Below the pieces are notes generated by a model that saw only the letters and a program-made list of their open reading frames with translations, made no database searches and was not told where the DNA came from. The translations under genes and the position numbers were made by a program. This document shows, in pieces, positions 6,953 through 13,487 of a stretch of 13,487 bases of DNA. Source of the DNA: Propionibacteriales bacterium (GTDB lineage: Bacteria; Actinomycetota; Actinomycetes; Propionibacteriales; Propionibacteriaceae); contig JAKDKP010000009.1 in assembly GCA_030453285.1 (NCBI GenBank), positions 1-13,487 of the forward strand, given 5' to 3'. Every line of letters begins with the position of its first letter. The first letter of the stretch is position 1.

Positions 6953-8374
6953 TCACCCGCTCAGGTCGGTCGGATCCTTCAGGTAGGTCTTGCGAGCGTA
7001 CAGCGCCCGGTTGACCGACCAGGCGATCAGCCAGAGCACGACGCCGATGCCGAGCAGGACGAGGGCAATCAGGTACTGCTCGGGCTTGCGGAACGGCCCG
7101 AGCAGGAAGGCGCAGCACACCGCACCGATGATGGGCAGGAAGGTCGGCGTCCGGAAGTGTTGATGATCAACCGAGTCGCGCCGCAGCACCAGGCAGGCGA
7201 TGTTGACCATGGTGAACACCGCCAACAGCAGCAGTGAGGTCGTGCCGCCGAGGTTGGAGATACCGGCGACGAACGTGATCAATCCGATCGCCAGCAAGGT
7301 GGTGAACAGGATCGCGACCCACGGCGTACGACGGCCTTCCAGCACCTTGCCGAAGGCACCCGGCAGCACGCGCTGCTTGGCCAGTCCGTACAGCAACCGG
7401 CTGGCCATCATCATGTTGATCAACGCCGAGTTCGCGACGGCAAACATGCTGATCAAGGGAAAGATCTGGTCGAACGGCAGGCCAGGTGCACCGACCTGGA
7501 CGACGGTCAGCAGGGGAGTGCCTTCACCGAGTTCGCCGGCCGGGACCAGGGCAATGGTCGAGATCGACACCAAGACGTAGATCAGCCCGGTGATGCCCAG
7601 ACCGGTCAACATGATCTTGGGAAAGATCTTCTCGGGGTTCTTGGTCTCTTCGGCCATGTTGACCGAGTCCTCGAATCCCACCATGGCAAAGAAGGCCAGG
7701 GCGGTGGCGGTGCTGACCGCCATGAAGATGCCCTTGTCCTCGGGTGTGTCAAACATGACCACGCGGGAGAAGTCGGCCCGGCCCTCGGACATGGCAAAGA
7801 TGCCGACGAAGATCACGATCAGCAGGCCGGACAGCTCGACGCAGGTGAGCACCACATTGGCGTACACGCTCTCGGCAACGCCGCGCAGATTGACGATGGC
7901 GACCACAACCATGAACAAGATGGCCAGCACCGTGATGGTGCCGTCGCTGGCCTCGATCGCCGGCAGGCCTGCCCAGCCACGGACCACGCTGACCATGGCC
8001 TCCCCGTTCGCTGCGAAGGCGCGGGCGGCCGTGGAGGCTGAGGTGATCCCCGAACACATCACGACAAAGGCGACCAGGAAGGTGATGAAGTGGATGCCGA
8101 ATGCTTTGTGGGTGTACAGCGCCGCACCGGCGGCCTGGGGGTACTTCGTCACCAGCTCCAGGTACGAGCACGCCGTCAGCGTGGCCACAGCGAAAGCAAT
8201 CAGGAACGGCAGCCAGACCGCACCACCGACCTCCTTGGCCACGTCACCGGTGACGGCATAGATGCCGGTGCCCAGGATGTCACCGACAATGAAGAGCAAC
8301 AGAAGCTTCGGTCCCAGGACGCGCTTGAGCTCCTTCTCCTCCTCAGGGGCAGCAGCGACGGTGGTGTCGGCCAT
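6953..8374 (-). CDS. APC-superfamily amino acid permease
   Basis: This 473-residue integral membrane transporter has about twelve hydrophobic segments. The first segment holds the APC substrate-site signature GDILGTGIYAVTG (about residues 30-42). A middle segment reads FFAMVGFEDSVNMAEE, also typical of the family, and a later one contains MMMASRLLYGLAKQ. It should carry amino acids or related amines across the cytoplasmic membrane by proton coupling; the substrate cannot be read from sequence. ATG 8372-8374 is chosen over the open frame reaching 8440, because GGAG lies about 7 bases upstream and the hydrophilic N-terminus MADTTVAAAPEEE is normal. It converges with the GH65 gene across a 48-base gap and is separated from sppA by a probable terminator, so it is likely a single-gene unit. 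Its proximity to an asparaginase is suggestive only. Confidence 0.88.
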   Translation of the reverse strand: MADTTVAAAPEEEKELKRVLGPKLLLLFIVGDILGTGIYAVTGDVAKEVGGAVWLPFLIAFAVATLTACSYLELVTKYPQAAGAALYTHKAFGIHFITFLVAFVVMCSGITSASTAARAFAANGEAMVSVVRGWAGLPAIEASDGTITVLAILFMVVVAIVNLRGVAESVYANVVLTCVELSGLLIVIFVGIFAMSEGRADFSRVVMFDTPEDKGIFMAVSTATALAFFAMVGFEDSVNMAEETKNPEKIFPKIMLTGLGITGLIYVLVSISTIALVPAGELGEGTPLLTVVQVGAPGLPFDQIFPLISMFAVANSALINMMMASRLLYGLAKQRVLPGAFGKVLEGRRTPWVAILFTTLLAIGLITFVAGISNLGGTTSLLLLAVFTMVNIACLVLRRDSVDHQHFRTPTFLPIIGAVCCAFLLGPFRKPEQYLIALVLLGIGVVLWLIAWSVNRALYARKTYLKDPTDLSG

Positions 8375-8439
8375 GATCAACTCCGGTGTCTCAGGCGTAC
8401 AGGTGGACCCACTCTGTCCCACACCAGCCCCATCGCACA

Positions 8440-8469
8440 AGCACCCCCGCCCGGACGGGCGAGGGTGCT
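8440..8469 (-). terminator. Hairpin terminator after sppA
   Basis: A 14-bp stem with one mismatch (arms 8440-8453 and 8456-8469) closes on a very tight loop. It lies about 50 bases after the sppA stop and before the permease start. There is no T-tract on either side, as is common for GC-rich actinobacterial terminators. It probably ends sppA transcription and insulates the permease gene. Confidence 0.65.
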
Positions 8470-8518
8470 CGGAGTGTCACCAGAACGACCCGACCCCCAT
8501 GATCACCGGCAGCGCGGC

Positions 8519-10288
8519 TCAACCCAGGGTGATCCGGTACGGCAAGCTGAGAACTCCGCCGACGGTCAGCCCCAGCGCCCCGGTGACCCGGCGGAACAAT
8601 GCTTCGGGGCTGCCATCCTGCGCGGCGAGATCCAGCGCACCGAGGCCCCATGACTCAAGACCCAACGAGCCGAGGCTGGTGTGGGCGTTGGGGGCTTCGC
8701 TGGAGTCGGCGGGACGGAACTGGGAGAGGAACGGTACGGCCGGTACGCCACGGGCGACCACGGCATCGCGATCGACACCGGCCAGCACGCAGGCGTGATC
8801 GATTGCGGTGTCCATGCCGCCGATCTCGTCCACCAGGCCGCGGGCCACGGCGTCGCTGCCGGTCCAGACGCGCCCGCGGGCCAAGGGCTCGAGGGTTTCG
8901 TACGGCAGCTTGCGGTCGGCGGACGCCTTACGGGTGAAGTCCTCGTACACCTCGTCGAGCCAGGCATCGAGCTTGGCGCGTTGGGCATCGGTGAACGGAT
9001 GCAGGGTGGAGAACATGGCGGCGTTCTCACCGGCGGTCAACTCCTCGCGGACCAGACCGATCCGCTCGGTCAGCCCGGCGGTGACCATCTTGCCGGCCAG
9101 GACGCCGATCGAGCCGGTCAGCGTTGCCGCACCGGCCACCACCTTGTCAGCCCCCATCGACACGAAGTAGCCGCCGGATGCGGCCGCGCCGCCCATCGAG
9201 GCGACGACCGGGCGTCCGGTCTCGCGCAGCCGCAGCACCTCCCGACGGATGGCGTCACTGGCCACGTAGGAGCCGCCGGGGCTGTCCACCCGCAGCACGA
9301 CCGCCTTCACCGACGAGTCCGCACCAGCGGCCCGCAGGTGCGCGCACACGGTGTCGGAGCCGGCGGTCTGACCGCCGAGACCGCCCGGCTGGCTCGGCCC
9401 GGTGACGATGCCACCGTGCACCCCGACCACCGCGATGGCGGCACGCTTCTTGTCGCGCAATTGCTGCACGACACCGTTGCCGAGCTTCTCCTTGGCCCAC
9501 CGGTGCACGAATTTCAGGGTCACCTCGGGTCCGTCGTCCCCGACCCGGCCCCAGTTCTCCTTCACCCAGGCGTACGCCTCGTCGCGGTAGCCGACCCGGT
9601 CGACCAGACCGCGGCGTTCAGCCTCGGTCGCGGTCAGCGGCGATGCGCCGACGGCCTCCCGTACGGCGTCGGGGTCCAAGGAGCGGTTGGCCGCGACCTC
9701 TGCCACGGTGTCCTCGAGCACGGAATCCACGATCCGCTGCATCATCTCGCGCTGCGGCCCGGTCACCTCGTGGGCGGCGAACTGGTTGGCGGCGGTCTTG
9801 TATTCGTGGCGTTGGCTGAACTCGGGCTCGATACCGACCTTGTCGAGCGTCCCGCGCAGCAGCATCACCTCGGCCGAGAGCCCGTTCAGCCCGAGTCCTC
9901 CCGACGGCTGCAGCCAGATCTGCTGGGCGTGGCTGGCCAGTCGGTAGCCCACCAGTCCGCTGGTCAGCTCTCCGAAACTCTCCACCTGGGCCAGGGTGGG
10001 CTTGTGCTTGGCGAAGGCGGAGATCAGGGCGCCGATCTCGTCGGCCTGGGTGAGCGACAGGTTGCCCTCGGCGACGTGAATCACCAGACCGGCGACGGTG
10101 TCGTCGGTCGCGGCGGCTCGCAAACCCTCCCGTACGGCCCGCATGGTCGGGGCATGCAGACTGCGCAAGGCCTCCCGAGGTCCGCTCGGCGCGGTGGCCA
10201 GGACCCCGCGGCTCAGGTCCAGTTCGAGCACCGTCGGTGCGGCGGAGGACGGGTTCAGGCGTTGACGGATGGCATCGGCGAAATCCAT
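8519..10288 (-). CDS. sppA: SppA-type signal peptide peptidase (S49, double-domain)
   Basis: This 589-residue protein has the tandem S49 plan of the long (67-kDa class) SppA. The N-terminal half (about 18-250) supplies the catalytic lysine, K164 in EYKTAAN. The C-terminal half (about 283-500) supplies the nucleophile, S371 in GAAASGGYF. Before it lies LRVDSPGGS and after it ATLTGSIGV, both family signatures. E. coli SppA uses the equivalent K209/S409 dyad to degrade cleaved signal peptides and is membrane-anchored. Here the N-terminus (MDFADAIRQRL) is hydrophilic and no transmembrane segment is visible, so the protein may be cytoplasmic or peripheral. ATG 10286-10288 is chosen: a -10 element lies 7 bases upstream, and the longer open frame to 10642 would run through the divergent regulator. 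Confidence 0.9.
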   Translation of the reverse strand: MDFADAIRQRLNPSSAAPTVLELDLSRGVLATAPSGPREALRSLHAPTMRAVREGLRAAATDDTVAGLVIHVAEGNLSLTQADEIGALISAFAKHKPTLAQVESFGELTSGLVGYRLASHAQQIWLQPSGGLGLNGLSAEVMLLRGTLDKVGIEPEFSQRHEYKTAANQFAAHEVTGPQREMMQRIVDSVLEDTVAEVAANRSLDPDAVREAVGASPLTATEAERRGLVDRVGYRDEAYAWVKENWGRVGDDGPEVTLKFVHRWAKEKLGNGVVQQLRDKKRAAIAVVGVHGGIVTGPSQPGGLGGQTAGSDTVCAHLRAAGADSSVKAVVLRVDSPGGSYVASDAIRREVLRLRETGRPVVASMGGAAASGGYFVSMGADKVVAGAATLTGSIGVLAGKMVTAGLTERIGLVREELTAGENAAMFSTLHPFTDAQRAKLDAWLDEVYEDFTRKASADRKLPYETLEPLARGRVWTGSDAVARGLVDEIGGMDTAIDHACVLAGVDRDAVVARGVPAVPFLSQFRPADSSEAPNAHTSLGSLGLESWGLGALDLAAQDGSPEALFRRVTGALGLTVGGVLSLPYRITLG

Positions 10289-10295
10289 GTCGTCC

Positions 10296-10301
10296 AGAGT
10301 A
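10296..10301 (-). promoter_or_regulatory. -10 element for a leaderless sppA mRNA
   Basis: The minus strand reads TACTCT, matching TANNNT, and ends 7 bases before ATG 10288-10286. No Shine-Dalgarno site is present, so transcription probably begins at the A of the start codon. No strong -35 is seen. Confidence 0.6.
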
Positions 10302-10376
10302 GGTGGCGTCCTGAACTCTTCGACATCGCGCTGCCGCTCCTCCGACCGCGGCGCGAGACCATGCTCGCAAGTGTGG

Positions 10377-10405
10377 TTGATTTTGCTAGCTGGAGCTAGC
10401 ACACT
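10377..10405 (+). promoter_or_regulatory. xre promoter (-35 TTGATT, 17-base spacer, -10 CACACT)
   Basis: TTGATT at 10377-10382 and CACACT at 10400-10405 are separated by 17 bases. The -10 ends 7 bases before GTG 10413, giving a leaderless transcript. The -10 has a non-consensus first base, but the spacing is ideal, and the operator palindrome lies between the two elements. Confidence 0.65.
10384..10401 (+). promoter_or_regulatory. Perfect palindromic operator inside the xre promoter
   Basis: TGCTAGC-TGGA-GCTAGCA is a perfect 7-base inverted repeat with a 4-base centre. It fills the -35/-10 spacer of the xre promoter and reaches the second base of the -10. This position would block RNA polymerase, so autorepression by the adjacent XRE protein is the simplest reading (inference). 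I found no second copy of this palindrome in the window. Confidence 0.7.
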
Positions 10406-10412
10406 GGCTCCC

Positions 10413-10826
10413 GTGGCCAAGTTCCGGGCAGGTGAGCAACTCAGTGGTGTCGGCGAATTCATCAACGAACGACGCCGCGCCGCAGAGTTGTCGCTGCGCC
10501 AGTTGGCCGAGCAGGCCGGCATCTCGAATCCGTACCTCAGCCAGATCGAGCGCGGACTGCGCAGACCGTCGGCCGAAGTGCTCCAACAGCTCGCCAAGGG
10601 CCTGCGGATCTCGGCGGAATCGTTGTACGTACGGGCAGGCATCCTCGATCCTGAGGGTCACCGCACCAGCGGGGTCAGCGAGGCGATCGCCGCCGATGCG
10701 GGCCTCAATGACCGACAGAAGCGCCTGCTGCTCGACCTGTACGCCACGTTCGAGTCCCAGAACTTGGCCGAGCCCGAACCGGCTCGACCCGATCAAGCCC
10801 GAAAAGGCCAACCACAGGAGAAGTGA
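10413..10826 (+). CDS. XRE-family transcriptional regulator upstream of the HBHA-like gene
   Basis: This 137-residue DNA-binding protein carries one Cro/CI-type helix-turn-helix (about residues 16-72). The helices are LSLRQLAEQAG and ISNPYLSQIERGLRRPSAEV, followed by LYVRAGIL. The C-terminal part (about 80-137) has a helix NDRQKRLLLDLYATFESQN and a charged tail; no ligand domain is evident. GTG 10413 is chosen because a promoter places transcription at this base. The upstream open frame to 10269 would cross the sppA promoter. The HBHA-like gene starts within 3 bases of its TGA. The same order, XRE regulator then hbhA, is seen in M. tuberculosis (Rv0474-Rv0475), so this is probably a conserved actinobacterial pair. 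It likely represses its own operon through the palindrome at 10384-10401. Confidence 0.88.
   Translation: MAKFRAGEQLSGVGEFINERRRAAELSLRQLAEQAGISNPYLSQIERGLRRPSAEVLQQLAKGLRISAESLYVRAGILDPEGHRTSGVSEAIAADAGLNDRQKRLLLDLYATFESQNLAEPEPARPDQARKGQPQEK
10816..10820 (+). promoter_or_regulatory. Ribosome binding site deciding the HBHA-like start
   Basis: AGGAG is 8 bases before ATG 10829 but only 2 bases before the alternative GTG 10823. The ATG is therefore the probable start. The site lies within the last codons of xre. Confidence 0.75.
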
Positions 10827-10828
10827 TC

Positions 10829-11842
10829 ATGACCAACCCGATCGATGACAAGAACACCCCGATCAACGACAGGAACGAGGGGACCGATCCCGTCTTCGAC
10901 GCCAGCATCGGTGGCGTACCGCCGCAGCATGCCTCGGCATCCGATGAGGGCTTCGTGGCGACCGACCGGACCGCGTCGACCTCCGACACCTCGATCCACA
11001 ACGTTCCCGACAGCGATGTCACGCCAGATCACTCGGCCGACAAGCTCGACGACGACGCGGTCTCCGATCCGGCGGCAGACAAGCCGGCGGCGGACACGAG
11101 CGAGGCGGCTGGCGCGACCGGTGGTGCCGGGGAGTCCGATTCCCACGAGACCCAGAAGGCCTTCCTGGGGCGGGCCGAGTTCACCCCGTTGTACGCGATG
11201 GCCGGCCTCGCCGATCTGGCGGCCAGCGTGGTGCGTGACCTGGTGAACGAGCAGATCGCGGCCTACAACGCGCGACGCAATCAGTCCGGCAGCTCGGCAG
11301 GCGACCGACCGACGACCGACGGCGAGGGGGCCGACTCAGACGCGCCGAGCGACCAGGCGAAGTCGGAGTTCAACGCCTTCCTCGAGGCCGCACAATTGCG
11401 TACCCAGGAGCTGTACGACCAGGCCCTGCAGCAGTACAGCCACCTGGCCGACCGCGGCCGCGTGGCCGTCGGTGACGTGGTCGAGAACGCCAAGGCCCAG
11501 CGCGTGAAGGCGGGGGACAAGATCGACGACGGTGCCCAGGAGTCGGCCGAAGACGTGTCCAAGGTCGCCGAGCGGCTCGCCGATCGGGTGGCTGCCGCGG
11601 CCAAGGCCGCCGCCGATCGGGTCGGGCGGACCGCCAAGGTCGACAAGGCCGACGCTGCCGAGGAGCCGACGATGGGCAGCGACGTCTCTGACGATCTGGC
11701 CGATGAGCCCGTCACCGGCACCGGTGCCACCGCTGGTGAGCCGACCACACTGGAGGACGGTACGACCACCGGCTCCGTCGGCGGATCTGCCGACACCGGT
11801 TCGGACACCACCACGTGGCCGACCGGCAACGACCCCAAGTGA
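10829..11842 (+). CDS. HBHA-like protein with acidic N-terminal and C-terminal extensions
   Basis: This 337-residue protein has no signal peptide or membrane segment. The first 105 residues are rich in Asp, Ser, Thr and Ala and probably disordered. A core resembling mycobacterial heparin-binding haemagglutinin follows. FTPLYAMAGLADLAASVVRD (118-137) parallels the HBHA N-terminal PLLAALGAADLALATVNEL, and the later helix ELYDQALQQYSHLADRGRVA parallels its YNELVERGEAAL region. A long amphipathic helix follows (to about 275), including AERLADRVAAAAKAAADRVG. HBHA ends in a Lys/Pro/Ala-rich, heparin-binding tail. Here the tail (about 280-337) is instead acidic and Gly/Thr-rich, so heparin binding should not be assumed. 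A coiled-coil structural or envelope-associated role is more cautious. It shares a transcript with the XRE gene and ends before a strong terminator. Confidence 0.72.
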   Translation: MTNPIDDKNTPINDRNEGTDPVFDASIGGVPPQHASASDEGFVATDRTASTSDTSIHNVPDSDVTPDHSADKLDDDAVSDPAADKPAADTSEAAGATGGAGESDSHETQKAFLGRAEFTPLYAMAGLADLAASVVRDLVNEQIAAYNARRNQSGSSAGDRPTTDGEGADSDAPSDQAKSEFNAFLEAAQLRTQELYDQALQQYSHLADRGRVAVGDVVENAKAQRVKAGDKIDDGAQESAEDVSKVAERLADRVAAAAKAAADRVGRTAKVDKADAAEEPTMGSDVSDDLADEPVTGTGATAGEPTTLEDGTTTGSVGGSADTGSDTTTWPTGNDPK

Positions 11843-11851
11843 TCATGATCT

Positions 11852-11881
11852 GAGCCCTCGTACGAACGAGGAGGGCGGCTC
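11852..11881. other. GC-rich hairpin after the HBHA-like gene
   Basis: GAGCC/GGCTC (11852-11856 with 11877-11881) and CTCGT/ACGAG (11857-11861 with 11866-11870) can form a bulged stem. An alternative pairing GCCCTC/GAGGGC is also possible. There is no T-tract. It may be a secondary terminator or an mRNA 3'-end stabiliser ahead of the main terminator. Confidence 0.4.
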
Positions 11882-11887
11882 ACGCCG

Positions 11888-11932
11888 AACGCGCCTACTC
11901 CACGTTGCAGCAAGGAGTAGGCGCGTTTTCTT
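11888..11932 (+). terminator. Strong intrinsic terminator of the xre/HBHA-like unit
   Basis: A perfect 14-bp stem (11888-11901 with 11914-11927) has a 12-base loop and runs straight into TTTTCTT (11926-11932). This is a classic rho-independent terminator for rightward transcription. The other strand lacks a T-tract after the stem, so typA on the opposite strand is served less well, although its stop (11993) faces this hairpin. Confidence 0.88.
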
Positions 11933-11992
11933 GGAGTGGTCTCGATCGGTTGGAGCAGGGATCGGCCGCGGAACGTCAGGCCACGTGAGCAG

Positions 11993-13487
11993 TCAGCTGT
12001 TCTTGGCCTTGCGGGCCGAGCGGGCCCGTTCGGTGGCGCTCAGGTTCACCTTGCGGATCCGGACGTGGGTCGGAGTCACCTCAAGGCACTCGTCCTCGCG
12101 GCAGAACTCCAGCGCCTGCTCCATGCTGAGCTGCTTGGCCGGGATCAGTCGCTCCAGCTCGTCGCCGGCGGAGGTCCGGATGTTGTTGAGCTTCTTCTCC
12201 TTGGCGGGGTTGACGTCCATGTCATCGGCCCGCGAGTTCTCACCGACGATCATGCCCTCGTACACCTCGGCACCGGGACCGACGAACATCGTGCCGCGTT
12301 CCTGCAGGTTGAACAGCGCGAACGAGGTGACTACGCCCTGGCGGTCGGCCACCAGGGAACCGGTGGGGCGGGTCCGCAGTTCGCCGGCCCACGGCTCGTA
12401 CGACTCGAAGACGTGGTGCATCAGGCCGGTGCCGCGGGTCTCGGTGAGGAACTCGGTACGGAAGCCGATCAGGCCACGTGCCGGGACGATGTATTCCACC
12501 CGGACCCAGCCGGTGCCGTGGTTGACCATCTGCTCCAGCCGGCCGCGACGCAACCCCATCAACTGGGTGACCACGCCGACGTAGTCCTCGGGGATGTCGA
12601 TGGTCAGCCGCTCGACCGGCTCGTGGAGCTTGCCGTCGATCACCTGGGTGACGACCTGCGGCTTGCCGACGGTCAGCTCGAAGGACTCCCGGCGCATCAT
12701 CTCGACCAGGATCGCGAGCTGCAGCTCGCCTCGGCCCTGCACCTCCCAGGTGTCGGGACGATCGGTGTTGAGCACGCGGATGGACACGTTGCCGATCAGC
12801 TCGGTGTCCAGCCGGGCCTTCACCAGGCGGGCGGTCAGGCTCTTGCCGGACTTGCCCGACAACGGCGAGGTGTTGATGCCGATCGTCATGGAGATCGACG
12901 GTTCATCGACGGTGATCAACGGCAGCGGCTTGGGATTCTCGGGGTCGGACAGGGTCTCGCCGATGGTGATGTCGGGGATGCCGGCGATGGCCACGATGTC
13001 GCCGGGACCAGCAGATTCGGCCGGCTCCCGGTCGAGCGCCTTGGTGATCAACATCTCCGACAGCTTGAGGTTCTTGACCGTACCGTCGGCGCGGCACCAG
13101 GCCACGCTCTGGTTGCGGGTCATCGTGCCGGCCACGATCCGGCACAGTGCCAGTCGACCGAGGTACGGGGAGGCGTCGAGGTTGGTGACGTGCGCCTGCA
13201 GGGTCGCGCCTTCGGTGTAGCTGGGGGCGGGAATGGTGTTCAGGATCGTGGCGAAGAGCGGACCGAGGTTCTCCTCGTCGGGCATGTCGCCGTCGCCCGG
13301 CTGGGTCAGGGAGGCACGACCGGCTTTCGCCGAGGCAAACACGACCGGGAAGTCGAGCACGTCGGTGTCGCCGTCCTCGAGCAGATCCATGAACAGCTCG
13401 TAGGTTTCCTCGACGACCGCGCTGATCCGGGCATCGGGGCGGTCGACCTTGTTGACCACGACGATGATCGGCAACTTCTTGGCCAGC
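11993..13487 (-). CDS. typA: Ribosome-associated GTPase TypA/BipA (N-terminus beyond the window)
   Basis: This is the C-terminal 497 residues or so of a translational GTPase. The visible part starts inside the G domain at LAKKLPIIVVVNKVDRPDAR, with G4 motif NKVD and G5-like ASAKAG. Domain II follows (PYLGRLALCRIVAGTM). Next come EF-G-like domains III and V (VQGRGELQLAILVEMMRRES; VPARGLIGFRTEFLTETRGT). The TypA-specific C-terminal domain contains FVGPGAEVYEGMIVGENSR and ends ECLEVTPTHVRIRKVNLSAT. Family length of about 610 implies roughly 120-125 residues, including the P-loop and switches, lie to the right of the window. TypA binds the 70S ribosome and supports ribosome assembly and stress or cold adaptation. 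The open frame runs off the edge; the TTG near 13474 is not a start. It is tail-to-tail with the HBHA-like gene. Confidence 0.95.
   Translation of the reverse strand, partial: LAKKLPIIVVVNKVDRPDARISAVVEETYELFMDLLEDGDTDVLDFPVVFASAKAGRASLTQPGDGDMPDEENLGPLFATILNTIPAPSYTEGATLQAHVTNLDASPYLGRLALCRIVAGTMTRNQSVAWCRADGTVKNLKLSEMLITKALDREPAESAGPGDIVAIAGIPDITIGETLSDPENPKPLPLITVDEPSISMTIGINTSPLSGKSGKSLTARLVKARLDTELIGNVSIRVLNTDRPDTWEVQGRGELQLAILVEMMRRESFELTVGKPQVVTQVIDGKLHEPVERLTIDIPEDYVGVVTQLMGLRRGRLEQMVNHGTGWVRVEYIVPARGLIGFRTEFLTETRGTGLMHHVFESYEPWAGELRTRPTGSLVADRQGVVTSFALFNLQERGTMFVGPGAEVYEGMIVGENSRADDMDVNPAKEKKLNNIRTSAGDELERLIPAKQLSMEQALEFCREDECLEVTPTHVRIRKVNLSATERARSARKAKNS

Larger units (their letters stand above)
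10289..10412. promoter_or_regulatory. Divergent sppA / xre promoter region
   Basis: This 124-base gap separates the predicted transcription starts of sppA (10288, leftward) and xre (10413, rightward). Both starts coincide with start codons. The xre operator lies at the right end, about 100 bases from the sppA promoter, so the repressor may or may not also affect sppA. Confidence 0.6.

Noticed and set aside
8681..10399. Plus-strand 572-codon open frame opposite sppA
   Set aside because: It mirrors the codon-position GC bias of sppA, has His/Gly-rich composition, and no recognisable domain; sppA itself has both catalytic residues.
10289..10642. N-terminal extension of sppA by 118 codons
   Set aside because: It would run antisense through the XRE gene and its operator; the S49 fold and -10 geometry support ATG 10288.
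10823..10825. GTG as start of the HBHA-like gene
   Set aside because: The AGGAG site is only 2 bases away; ATG 10829 has normal 8-base spacing.

Overview
This window looks like chromosomal DNA from a high-GC actinobacterium, with mostly G or C at third codon positions. The best guess is the order Propionibacteriales, but that placement is inferred from gene content and style, not proven. I see no insertion sequence, phage gene, tRNA, rRNA or CRISPR array. Almost the whole window is coding, with short gaps.

Layout. (1) 86-2452, minus strand: a five-gene envelope-stress cluster read leftward. The order is an Asp23/Gls24 protein, a 59-residue membrane peptide, a second Asp23/Gls24 protein, a two-TM DUF6286-type protein and an AmaP-type two-TM anchor. 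Two junctions are 4-base ATGA overlaps, so translation is probably coupled. (2) 2615-3577, plus: a zinc-type L-asparaginase of the Rhizobium etli AnsA class, divergent from the cluster. (3) 3669-6904, plus: a HAD beta-phosphoglucomutase followed after 17 bases by a GH65 enzyme, a pair that suggests alpha-glucan disaccharide breakdown through beta-glucose 1-phosphate. (4) 6953-8374, minus: an APC amino-acid permease. (5) 8519-10288, minus: a double-domain SppA-type serine peptidase with no visible membrane anchor. (6) 10413-11842, plus: a small XRE repressor with a palindromic operator inside its own promoter, followed directly by a protein with an HBHA-like core. This order matches Rv0474-hbhA of Mycobacterium tuberculosis. 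(7) 11993 to the right edge, minus: typA/bipA with its N-terminus beyond the window. A strong intrinsic terminator separates it from the HBHA-like gene.

Cross-cutting signals. Four genes (asparaginase, phosphoglucomutase, sppA, xre) have a -10-like hexamer ending exactly 7 bases before the start codon and no Shine-Dalgarno sequence, as expected for leaderless mRNAs. The palindrome CGTACG occurs 20 times, about four times the base-composition expectation, and in all three codon phases.

No obviously new defence or mobile system is present. The parts most worth following are the xre/HBHA-like unit, the actinobacterial Asp23 cluster with its very small membrane gene, and the CGTACG signature.
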